Below are positions 11,500 to 21,093 of a DNA stretch of 64,000 bases, piece after piece. The notes under the pieces were generated by a model, which did no database searches, was not told the origin of the DNA, and saw nothing but the letters and a program-made list of their open reading frames with translations. The position numbers were made by a program, and so were the translations under genes. Position 1 is the first letter of the stretch, and each line of letters begins with the position of its first letter. The DNA comes from Aphrocallistes beatrix (lineage: Eukaryota > Porifera > Hexactinellida > Sceptrulophora > Aphrocallistidae): contig OY725489.1 of assembly GCA_963281255.1 (NCBI GenBank), positions 7,378,523 to 7,442,522 of the forward strand, read 5' to 3'.

Positions 11500-11966
11500 A
11501 TATGCAAATAAGTACCAATAATTTTGAAAACATTGAGTAGCTTTGTTTGCATAAACGAGTTAATAGCGAATGCAAATGTCGCGCATATTCAATGAAACTC
11601 CAAGTAACGCACGTCAGGGTTGACAAGAATGATAATCCTGAAAATGATCAGGATAAATATGAGCAAAAGTCGTATTACATCCAACCAGTTGCACCAATCA
11701 TAAAAATAGTCAATCATGACACCTATGCATATGTTCTCGTAGAGGATGGATTCATTAATACTTCTTATGTCTTCTTTCAATCGCTTGATACGATTCTCAG
11801 TTTTCTCTTTTTCTCGCTTTCTCTTCTCTTCCTCTCGCCTTCTTTTTTCTGCATCCTCTACCACAGATTCGAGATAAAAATGGAAAGAATCGTAGTCATC
11901 ATCACTATCGTCATTGCTAGAATATTCACTTGCATCACTATCGTTGGTACCGAAAACCTTATCTAA
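11500..11966 (-). pseudogene. TRP-like channel fragment (linker to S4)
   Basis: On the minus strand an acidic stretch (NDSDASEYSSNDDSDDDYD) and a Lys/Glu-rich helix lead into YFYDWCNWLDV, a hydrophobic segment and RYLEFH. A TGA stop follows where the intact gene has Trp (YLEYQW). After the stop, in the same frame, homology continues (FAF...KLLNVFKIIGTYLHI against FAFLL...IKLLNIYSVFGTYIRI). It is a diverged, non-functional piece of a related channel, cut at about 11500. A hydrophobic frame just upstream (about 12000-12100, minus) could be another exon but could not be matched. Confidence 0.8.
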
Positions 11967-12437
11967 TAATTAGAATAATTTTCTTTACTGAAATCAGACT
12001 TCTCAGAAACGCTTGCATCATCTGCACCTCCATCAACCTGCACGAGTGCAAACAGTAACGCAACCAGAAAACTGATAAAAAAGAGAATTTTGTTCCCTAG
12101 CACAAGTTACCATATTTCTTGAATTTCTGATTCACAAGGATTCTAGTCACTCAGTGATATGCTATTTTATCATTGTCAGTTGCGGAGAATCGCTGAATTA
12201 GGGAAGATTTTCTCTTTTCGTAGGCCCAATAGTCGTCAGGGGTCGAATGTTGATAATCCATTTTGAGAACTATGAAATCCAACTTCACTTTAAGAAGACA
12301 CAAGTACATAATATTTTATCAACTGAGATAAACATTTTACAGTGTATCATGTCCGTGCGCTATCACGCATAATGCATACAGTTGGAACCTAGTCTCTAAT
12401 TTACACTCTAAATTCGAATACAATTACTTTTCATATA

Positions 12438-12815
12438 CAGTCGAACCTGCTATAACGGCCACTCTATATAACGGTCAGCTGTTTATAGCGATCACCAATG
12501 AACAGTCCCGTCCGAAATTCCTTAATAGTGAATCTGTGTATAGCGGTCACCTGCTCAACGCAGCCAGCAGCCACCCGTTTGTAGTCCCTTACTGACCCTA
12601 AAACTGTGTATAACGGCCATCATCCTTTTCACTTTTTATGTGTTTATTACAGGACTTGTTACGAACGATAAACAAGTTTCATGTAATTACTTCAGGTAAT
12701 GGATTTCTAAAAACTTGATATTTATTGCACTACGTTAATACCTTTTTGGGATTAAGACAATCACCTGCATATCAGGGTGGCCGGGTAGGGTGGCCGTTAT
12801 ATACAGGTTCCACTG
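12438..12815. mobile_element. pogo-like MITE (TATAACGGCC family)
   Basis: The left end CAGTCGAACCTGCTATAACG is matched by the inverse of TATATACAGGTTCCACTG at the right. TA precedes the left end. A related copy at 22041-22552 is in opposite orientation. No ORF. Confidence 0.75.
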
Positions 12816-12889
12816 TTGTTTACAGTAAGATAGTAAAACCAGTGTTTCCTCGAAATTCCTGAAAATTGTGGCAAATTCAAATAACGACC

Positions 12890-13137
12890 GCGCTTCGCTT
12901 ACTTGGAGGTCTGCGGCTGGCGGACACTTTGTTTCCGCCAGATGCGCCTTTTGGGCGCCTAGGTTAACATTGATTAATTATAAAGTAGATAACAGCTCTA
13001 AATACGTTTGTCATACTTTTATAATCGATATCGTTCGAAAAATGTTTTCCAATTTTTAAATCAACCAGAATACTCCCACATGCCAAAAATCAGTTTTCTG
13101 TGTCTGCCAGTTTCTTAAATCAATTCTTTACACATAC
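12890..13137 (-). repeat. HelB fragment
   Basis: A diverged GC-rich tail (GCGGACACTTTGTTTCCGCC) followed by HelB body and a jump to its 5'-proximal segment, implying an internal deletion. Confidence 0.55.
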
Positions 13138-13150
13138 ATATATATATATA

Positions 13151-13631
13151 CACTAAGCGGACAAAAGTATTTCAACACTTGATTCTTTCGCATACAAATA
13201 ATAATAACTCGGATTATTTCATGAAGGGCAATCCGTTCAAATTCAAAAAGATACTAAAAATCTGATTTCAGATTCGAAATCTACACATTCGAATTAGTCA
13301 TAGTTGAACATAACTAATAAATTACCCAACTCAATGAACAATCTTATCAGCCTGAGCCACCATAGGTAATTCATTGCCATCATGTATAGTGGTCAAAATG
13401 GGTGTATGTGGCATAAGGTGGCACTGATTGATAATTACAAAAAGTTAGAGGAATTAATGATTAATTAGAAAAATTAACCTGTGACTAATTTGAATGCGTA
13501 TTATTCGAATCTGGAATCCGATTAGCTGTATCCAATACCGTTTAGAAGTAACCCTCTTCATGAATAGACCCATTTTAGTATTATTTGTATGGGAAAGAAT
13601 CAAGTGTTGAAATACTTATGTCCGCTTAGTG
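13151..13631. mobile_element. Tc1/mariner-like palindromic MITE
   Basis: The ends CACTAAGCGGACAAAAGTAT and the inverse at 13612-13631 are flanked by TA on both sides, with long inverted arms. It lies at the 5' edge of a HelA copy. A one-armed relative lies at 15690-15830. Confidence 0.8.
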
Positions 13632-14378
13632 TATTAAAAGGCAAGGATTTTTTTTGTATTTGTCCGAATTGATTGAAGATTTGGAAAGTCATAGAGATGT
13701 GAAAATTGGCATGTAGGTGCCAAATGATATGACTACTATTAAGTTCTAAGATCCAAAATTTCACACCAAAAATTTTTTTTAACACCTTTTCTATACAAAA
13801 TAAATGACTACACTAACACAATAGAAATAATTGTACAATGATGACGCTACGATAGATCGTCATCGTTATTGAAATACTTCAAAGCCACAACTTATGTTTG
13901 ATATCTTAAATGTATTATAGTGTATGGAAATATAAAATATTATCTGTGCATATTTTCACACCTTTATATACATATTTTCACACCATTTGATGAATTTTGA
14001 AAATAATGCTAGAGAACAGTCTCCAAAGGGTGACATGGGTTTTAGGGGTCTAGATTTCGAATATCATATTTTCGAGTAAAGTTGATGATTAATTTGTTTA
14101 TTTTTGTTTACAATAGACACATAAAGTAAATAGATTACAAAAATATGCTGGAGACTAGCTTTCAACGGTTGACATGGTTTTTTTAGTGCTGTAGATTTCG
14201 AATATTATATCTGCGGATCCATATGATAAATTATTCGTTAACTTTTTTTACAATATTTATATAAAATATAAAAATTTCCAAAATTGGTTAGATTGAGTAA
14301 CTTTAGCCGCCCTCAGGGAGACTCTGCGGACACGCAGTGTCAGCATGCCGCACAACGCAAGCAAGCGAAGCGCCCTTG
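13632..14378 (+). repeat. HelA copy with 5' end cut by MITE
   Basis: TTAAAAGGCAAGGATTTT retains the end of the HelA 5' signature directly after the MITE's TA. Two internal units and a decayed GC tail end at CGCCCTTG (14378). Confidence 0.7.
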
Positions 14379-14434
14379 TTGGTAATTATAAGCATTCGTA
14401 ACTTGATCTCTGAGTTACTGGTGCACTATCTCAA

Positions 14435-14442
14435 TATAAATA
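14435..14442 (+). promoter_or_regulatory. TATA box of the NHL gene
   Basis: TATAAATA lies 69 bp upstream of the ATG at 14504, with the downstream stretch free of repeats. Position and sequence suit a core promoter giving a leader of about 30-40 nt. Confidence 0.5.
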
Positions 14443-14503
14443 GCCTTACATGACTTTTGTTCATTCATAAAACTATCCAATTAGAATCTCCCAGTTAAGT
14501 ATA

Positions 14504-15370
14504 ATGGCCTTGGAATTTCCCGTGTCACTGCCTGTGGACCACTTAACAGCTGTTGCGAAGAGAGGTCAAGCTCCTGGTGAGCTCTGGTATCCTCGTGCTG
14601 TCGCAATAGACCCAGCCACTAACCGCATATATGTCACTGAGGGAGGTTTTTGTTTCCCGAGAGTGTCTATATTTTCAGAGTTTGGTGAGTACCTGAATAG
14701 CTACACTCACAATTCCATGAAAGCATTATGGGGAATCGCCATACACGGAAACAAACTGTATGTAACGGACGATTGTATTCATTCTGTTTTCCACTTGAAG
14801 ATTGAGGCTGACTTCAGTCTGGTGGCTAGGCAAGGGAGCAGTGGGTCTGGTCTCGGACAGTTTTATCGTCCCCGCCAACTCTCCATTTCTCCTAATGGAG
14901 ATGTGTACATAGCTGATCAATCCAACCACAGAATCCAAATCTTAGATTGCTTCCTAAACCCCATTCGTGTGGTGAAACATCCATCCATGCGCAAACCTTG
15001 TGATGTAAAATTAACGACTGATGAGATATACGTACTTAGTTCAAAAGATTCGCTTTGCGTGCACGTATTTACCCATACTGGGGATAAGATTCGCTCTCTA
15101 ATCACTCGTGGCTTTACTAAAGAAATGCAGGTGTTGGAACCCTTCTACTTCTGCCTCGACACCAAGAAGAATTTAATTATCAGTGATTCCTTGAGGAGAC
15201 ACATCAAAATATTCTCCAATGAAGGATCTCTACTCTACACGATAGGAGGACATGGACACCAAGTTGGAATGTTCATTCAGCCTCAAGGATTAGCTCTGAT
15301 TTCGAATCTAAAATTAGTTGCTGTATCCAATAACCATAACTATGGACTTCAAATATTTTCTTCTCTATAA
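14504..15370 (+). CDS. NHL-repeat beta-propeller protein, single exon
   Basis: An intact 288-residue frame without introns. At least five NHL-type blades are visible: WYPRAVAIDPATNRIYVTE (about 28-46), ALWGIAIHGNKLYVTDD (75-91), FYRPRQLSISPNGDVYIAD (120-138) with NHRIQIL, KPCDVKLTTDEIYVLS, and FYFCLDTKKNLIISDS followed by HIKIFS; the last begins FIQPQGLALI. NHL propellers bind protein or RNA, often fused to TRIM/RING modules. Here no RING, B-box or coiled coil precedes the propeller, and there is no signal peptide or membrane helix, so a free cytosolic propeller is likely. It is related to the genes at 60695 and 63813 but lacks their N-terminal helical region. The partner is unknown. Confidence 0.9.
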   Translation: MALEFPVSLPVDHLTAVAKRGQAPGELWYPRAVAIDPATNRIYVTEGGFCFPRVSIFSEFGEYLNSYTHNSMKALWGIAIHGNKLYVTDDCIHSVFHLKIEADFSLVARQGSSGSGLGQFYRPRQLSISPNGDVYIADQSNHRIQILDCFLNPIRVVKHPSMRKPCDVKLTTDEIYVLSSKDSLCVHVFTHTGDKIRSLITRGFTKEMQVLEPFYFCLDTKKNLIISDSLRRHIKIFSNEGSLLYTIGGHGHQVGMFIQPQGLALISNLKLVAVSNNHNYGLQIFSSL

Positions 15371-15858
15371 GCGTGTTTTCTGTCATTATTTTTTTCATTT
15401 TTCTATAGCTCTTAATTAAACTTTGATCCCTCTCTATTTGTATTTTACCAGATTACTATTCACTTCCATGTAGACCGAAGCTCACATAACTGTATCGCAC
15501 TTTTATCAACAATAATCACATAGACAGCACTGATCGTATCGGCCTTTCTATTCCTGATGCTACAGCACTGATAAATCAATAGTCTCGTACTCCGTACCGT
15601 CACTACAGACTTGAGGATACTCACGAGTAGTCTCTGACGTCATTATAAGAGCATGTATCACTGTATCAGCTGTTTGTGAATCATTTGGAACGAGATGAAA
15701 GTATTTGAACACTTGATTCTTTCACATTCAGAATCTATGTATTCGAATTAGTTATCGTTGAATATATTTTACATATTACTCAACTTATTCAAACATCCTA
15801 TAAACTTGTACTCCATAGCTAATTCATCCTTACTATTAAAATTATTTTAATGTTCATA

Positions 15859-16080
15859 TCTTATATATTCGAACGCAAGGATTATATTTGTATGAATTGA
15901 TTGAAGAATTGGCAATTCGTAAAAATACGAAAATTGGCCAGTTCGTGTCAGATGATGAATCTATGATTAGGTTTCTAGGTCAAAGCTAAATTTTCACACC
16001 TCTGCAAAAAAAATGAAAACAAATGTTCACACCTTTTCTAACAAAATAAATAACTACACTATCACAATACAAATTATTAT
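15859..16080 (+). repeat. HelA 5' fragment
   Basis: Begins TCTTATATATTCGAACGC and runs into the HelA 5' body, then stops at a different repeat. Confidence 0.6.
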
Positions 16081-16094
16081 ACGGGAAAGCTGAA

Positions 16095-16440
16095 TCTGTC
16101 CTACGATTATTCCGAGTTTTCCAGTGGAAAACTCGGAATAATCGTGTTTTTTTTCTGTGGGATTCTGTGGGATTTCGTGGGTTTTTCTTTGGGTTTTTGT
16201 CTTTTTTTCTGTGGGTCTTTGTGGGTATTCCCACTGAAATCCTGTGGGAATGGGATGGGAATGGGTTTTGAAATTCTATTCCCACGGCAACCCTGACAGA
16301 TTCCGAACTCAAGCGTCGGACAGATTCCGAACTCGAAATAATCGTAGGACATATTCCGAACTCAGGCATAGGACAGATTCCGAACTCGAAATACTAGTTG
16401 CAGTGCAGATTCCAAACAGTTTGGTCGTAGGACAGATTTC
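16095..16440. repeat. compound tandem repeat (ATTCCGAACTCG) with GTTGCC element
   Basis: Repeats of GGACAGATTCCGAACTCGAA flank a G/T-rich segment whose inner edge is CCCACGGCAACCCTG, the inverse of the end of the element at 52668-52835. A perfect hairpin lies at about 16106-16144 (GATTATTCCGAG and its inverse). The arrangement suggests a short hAT-like element inside a minisatellite. Confidence 0.55.
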
Positions 16441-16928
16441 GGTAGTCATAAACTAACCTGTTACACGATGGCGGATTATTTTGGTTATAGCAGTGAGTCA
16501 ACTCAGATGCTTACTCTATTTGTTACTAGAAAATGTCCCACTATCTGAATATGATATGCTATGTCTTTGATATTCGGTTCAGGAACTATTCATGAATACT
16601 GATATTCGGTTCAATCGGTTTCAACCTTGTTATTAAGTCATTGTATAATTTATTTGTCTAAAATCAATGGTTTACATATTAGACAAGCGCGCGTGCGCTG
16701 CGCGACTTGCCGACACTTCGTGTCCACATAATCGCCCTAGGGGCCTTGAGTTACTCAATCTAGCCTATTTTTGGGAATTTGTGTAAATACGTATTGCAAA
16801 TAAAAGTTTTAAATAATTTCACAAATAGATCCGAAAATATAATATTCTAGATCTACGCCCCTGAAAATCCCAAGTCAACCGTTGGAAGCTAGTCTTTAGC
16901 CCATTTTGTAATTTGTTTACTTTATGTA

Positions 16929-17397
16929 CAGTGGAACCTCCGTAATCCGACACCTCTGTAATCCGACATTTCTCTAAACCGACATTATTTCTGCTCACGG
17001 ATCGTTTTTCTATAGAAAACAACCTCTATAATCCGACACCTCGCAATTCCGGAGTCCGACAATTTAATGATTTTCCAGTAATGCAAATTCGACCTGTATA
17101 ATCCGACAATTTTTTCGTCTATCAAATAATGTCGGACTATGGAGGTTATTTTACCTCCATAATCCGACAAATTATTCTTCTTTCAAATGATGTCGGATTA
17201 TGAAGGTTATTTTACCTCCATAATCCGACAAATTATTCGTCTATCAAAAAATGTCGGATTATGGAGGGGTTATTTTACCTCTTTGATCAGACAAATTATT
17301 CGTCTGTCAAATATTGTCGGATTGTGGAGGTTATTTACCTCCATAATCCGACATTTTGCTGATTTTCCACAAATGTCGGATTATGGAGGTTCCACTG
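16929..17397. mobile_element. pogo-like MITE (TCCGACA family)
   Basis: Terminal repeats CAGTGGAACCTCCGTAATCC, TA on both sides, and many internal inverted copies of ATAATCCGACA. A second copy lies in intron 1 of the channel gene (55225-55655). Non-coding. Confidence 0.85.
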
Positions 17398-17481
17398 TAT
17401 CTATTGTAAACAAAAGTAAACAAATATTAATCATATCTATTGAAAATATGATATTCGAATTCTACACCCCTAAAAGCCCTG

Positions 17482-17955
17482 TTGCGTATGATTTTGAGAC
17501 CCGTGTGATTTTGAGACCAGTTATTAATACTAGTTATCTATTGTTTCATTGTCCCGTATTATTTTGAGACCAGTCATTAACTAGCTAATACAACACTGAC
17601 CAAGACAATATTGCATGTGTGCAAATTTGAGCTATAAGGAACAAACGAACTAACCAACAACAAGCTTGTTTTAATAGTAAAAGTTTTCAAAATAATCATT
17701 CATTTCCACGATGAAAATTAATTGCTCAACACCAATTGTTGTATCACTATAAATATCAACAGATAATTATCGTTATCAATCACCAAGTCGAAAATTAATA
17801 GCTAGAATAGCAATGCCACATTGTATTGAACACAAAACAATTTAGCAAAGGCAAGTTACAACGATAGATTAATATATATATCCCCAAGATTTAAACATAG
17901 ACAATGAAACAATAGATGACTAGTTAATGACTGGTCTCAAAATCATACGCAACAG
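17482..17955. mobile_element. palindromic MITE (GATTTTGAGACC)
   Basis: Ends TGTTGCGTATGATTTTGAGA and its inverse sit inside a HelA unit, which resumes cleanly with CCCTATGTCAACCG. A GCCC(T) direct repeat flanks it. No ORF of note. Confidence 0.7.
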
Positions 17956-18059
17956 CCCTATGTCAACCGTTGGAAGCTAGTCTCCAGCGAATTTTATAAA
18001 ATTCATCAAATGGTGCTAAAATATCCTTACTATTAAAACTCGATTAATCTATATGTATA

Positions 18060-19046
18060 TCTTATATATCAAATGCTAGGATTTTCTTTTTATTTGTTTT
18101 TTTGTCCGAATTGATTGAAGAATTAGCAAGTCGTAGAGATATGAAAATTAAGTAGGTGCCAAATATTATATACGGCTTCACTCTCACAATAGAAATCGTT
18201 GTATGACACAATTCTAGGCTGTGATTGTTATTAATACTTCAAAGCAATAACTTATATAGATGTCTCAATTATATTATAGTGCAGGGCTGTCCGACTATAT
18301 TTACTTCGGGCCGCAACTACTTCATACCATTTAGTGGCGGGCCGCAATACAGGGGCGTGCACTCGGGATGGGTATGGATAGAGGCATTTTGGACAATTTG
18401 TATCGGGAACAATAGAAGCTGATATCTATTGAAAAGAATTGGTAGGACCATGGTCTATCAGCCATATGTCCCTACCAACGAGAAAACGAGATGCATGATA
18501 TGGAAAATTTGGAGAATTTGTCTAAAAGTGGGTAAAAAGGGGGAGATTGAAGCAGGCAACGCGGGCCGCCTGTTGGACAGCGCTGTTATAGTGTATTGCA
18601 ATAAAAAAGGTTATGTGTATACTTTCACACCTTTATATACATATTTTAACACCAATTGACGAATTTTGAAAATTATGCTAGAGACTAGCTTCCAACAGTT
18701 TAAATGCGGTTTTTAGGGGTGTAGAATTCGAATAATAGATTTTCAAATCGATATAACAATTTTTTGTTTACATTTGTTAACAATAGATACATAAAGTAAA
18801 CAAATTACAAAAATAGGCTTGAGACTAGCTTCCAACGATTGACATGGGGTTTTCAGGGATACAGATCTAGAATATTATATTTTCGGATCTATATGAGAAA
18901 TTATTTGTTAACTTTTGTTTACAATATTTATATAAATTAAACAAATTTCCAAATAGGCTAGATTGAGTAACTCTAGGCACCGGCAGGGCGACTCTCCGCA
19001 CATAAAGTATCCGCCAGGCGAGCAGCGCAAGCAAGCGAAGCGCTTG
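18060..19046 (+). mobile_element. HelA with hAT insertion
   Basis: Begins TCTTATATATCAAATGC at 18060 and ends GAAGCGCTTG|T at 19046. Three internal units. A 304-bp hAT MITE interrupts the segment before the units. Confidence 0.7.
18282..18585. mobile_element. hAT MITE with perfect 8-bp target duplication
   Basis: The ends CAGGGCTGTCC and GGACAGCGCTG are flanked by TTATAGTG at 18274-18281 and 18586-18593. Removing it restores the HelA sequence. Subterminal GCGGGCCGC boxes are typical of hAT. Confidence 0.9.
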
Positions 19047-19392
19047 TGTACAAAAGGTGTGAATGTACACTAAACCTTTTTTTTTGCTATACACTACAAT
19101 ATACGTAATTGAAACTTCTATATAAGTTATTGCTTTGAAGTATTAATAACAATGACAGCCTACAATAGTGTTGTACAATGGTTTCTATTGTGTGAGTGAA
19201 GCTGTACATAGTATTGAATAGAAAAGGTGTGAAAATTTGTTTTCTATTTTGTTTGCAGAGGTATTAAAATTTCGCTTAGATCTCAGATTTTAATCATAGA
19301 TTCATACATATCTCTTATCTCTACGACATGCTAATTCTTCAATCAATTCGGACAAACACAAACACAAAAAATCCTGACGTTTTAATATGTAC

Positions 19393-19650
19393 AAGCACGC
19401 TTCGCTTGCTTGCGCCGCGCAGCTTGCGGACACTGCGTGTCTGCAGAATCGCCCTGTGGGCGCCTGGAGTCACTCAATCAAACATATTTACACACATAAT
19501 ATATAGGATTTTTTTTCCTTTAAATAAATATTGTAAACAAAGGTCGACGAATAATATCTCATATGGATCCGAAAATATAATATTCAAAATCTACAGCACT
19601 ACAAACCCCATGTCAACCGTTGGAAGCTAGATTCTAGCCCAAAAAATTTT
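19393..19650 (-). repeat. HelA 3' half
   Basis: A complete GC-rich tail with the perfect GCGGACAC-TGC-GTGTCTGC hairpin and one internal unit, then a break into the palindromic repeat family of 4205-5236. Confidence 0.65.
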
Positions 19651-20243
19651 TGTATCAACCCATTCACATCTCAGTTCAATGCGAAATATTTTATAATAAA
19701 AACACTAAGTTTCCTTAAACAACCGCTGAAAATCACTAAATTTGTAAAAAATATAACCAATTGCGCAATTATATGGTGACTGATCAAATTTTAACAACAA
19801 ATATGACACCATATTTATATATGCTGGTAATATATTCCTAAACTCTATTGTGCTTTGTTAATGAATTAAGGTAGCTCATGTATTAGTTCAACCATCTTCT
19901 ACCGCATTCCTAATCCCAAATCCGCAAGATACTGTGAGGCCTTATATGCAGTAGGCTATGCTCAAGATACTACAATAGACGCAGAGCATTAAAGGAATGC
20001 GCTCTAAAGAGCATCGCTCCTATATTGAGGACCGGAGCCTGAACACGCTCCTTTTCGATCACAGGAATGGGAGCCAGACCACACTAACTCTTTAAAATCA
20101 ACAGCTGAAGCTATTTTGGGGAGTGCTTATTGCTCTGAATATGTGTACTACACTTACTTATATCAAACTAGGGGAACAGTTGCTCTTATAGAATAAGATT
20201 CAAACTATTGCCACTAACTTTCTGAAAGTGACACCTGCAAATA

Positions 20244-20674
20244 GACCTGTTGCATGAAAAAATGCCCCCCCCGTGAAAAAATGCCCCCACCATGGATATT
20301 CATGTAATATGGGGGGGGGCAAAATTTCATGGAGTTAGCGTGAAAAATTGCCCCCCCATGGATATTCTTGAGTTTAACACTAAATATTGCTGATACTATT
20401 TATATACGATACATTTATGAAAGTCATTGTTATTACTTCACACGACTAGTTTGTTGATTTGCAATGCTCTAGTAAACGAATAGAAGCCAAATAGCATTCA
20501 AAATGTTTTGTATAAGCATTGGCATACTTTAGAATATCCATGGTGGGGGGCATTTTTTCACGGGGGGGCAATTTTTCACGCTAACTCCATGAAATTTTTC
20601 CCCCCCCATATTACATGAATATCCATGGTGGGGGCATTTTTTCACGGGGGGGGCATTTTTTCATGCAACAGACC
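20244..20674. mobile_element. G-run foldback MITE, second copy
   Basis: Same arms as 3717-4148 (TGTTGCATGAAAAAATGCC plus C runs), with the unique core in the other orientation. TA-type flanks. It lies just downstream of the channel gene's poly(A) signal. Confidence 0.75.
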
Positions 20675-20759
20675 TACGAATTGGGATTTGAAAATTATTG
20701 TGAAAAATAAATAATTACATTCAAAAGGAGTAAAAATAATCAAATCCAAAAGGGAATGT

Positions 20760-20765
20760 TTTATT
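20760..20765 (-). terminator. poly(A) signal of the channel gene
   Basis: AATAAA on the minus strand, about 50 nt after the stop codon at 20816. Confidence 0.7.
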
Positions 20766-20815
20766 GAAAAAGTACAAATGAAAAAAATGATAAAAATTCA
20801 AAGAAAATATACAGC

Positions 20816-21093
20816 TCAGGATTGTTCCTGCTCCTTCTCCAAGTTACTGAGAGTTTTGAGATTTTTACATACATCAGTAAGTCTATTTTCAAGTACTTCG
20901 AACTGAGTGGACAATTGATCCATCTTGTTATGATTGAAATCTGACATAGTTTGAATACGATGCTGCAGTGCTATTTGTGTTTTTTGATGTTCAGCTAAGC
21001 TCAGCTTTTGTTCTTTAGAATATGTATCAACTAGCCCGTGTAAATCTTTACCTTTTCCATAGCTGTAGGCGGCATCGATTTGAAATATTCCAT
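20816..21093 (-). CDS. channel exon 10 (C-terminal coiled coil, stop)
   Basis: Acceptor ...CTTTATAG at 21094-21095; the 92 codons end with TGA/TAA-type stop at 20816. It encodes a heptad-rich stretch (KMDQLSTQFEVLENRL, VCKNLKTLSNLEKEQEQ) suited to tetramer assembly. Phase 1 matches exon 9. Confidence 0.85.

Larger units (their letters stand above)
16682..18005 (-). repeat. HelA copy carrying two nested MITEs
   Basis: A reverse GC-rich tail at 16682 and HelA internal units before 16928, between 17398 and 17481, and after 17955. The interruptions are two palindromic elements listed separately. The 5' part is missing. Confidence 0.65.

Noticed and set aside
11258-11626. 122-codon minus frame overlapping the channel fragment
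   Set aside because: It is in a different frame from the TRP-like homology and crosses into the GC-rich insertion.
15986-16456. Frames with repeated Lys/Pro/Thr or Arg-Thr residues
   Set aside because: Products of the minisatellite and the G/T-rich repeat.
16985-17567. Frames reading repeated MSDYGG / RQIIRLS
   Set aside because: Translation of the TCCGACA MITE; an identical frame appears in the second copy at 55281.
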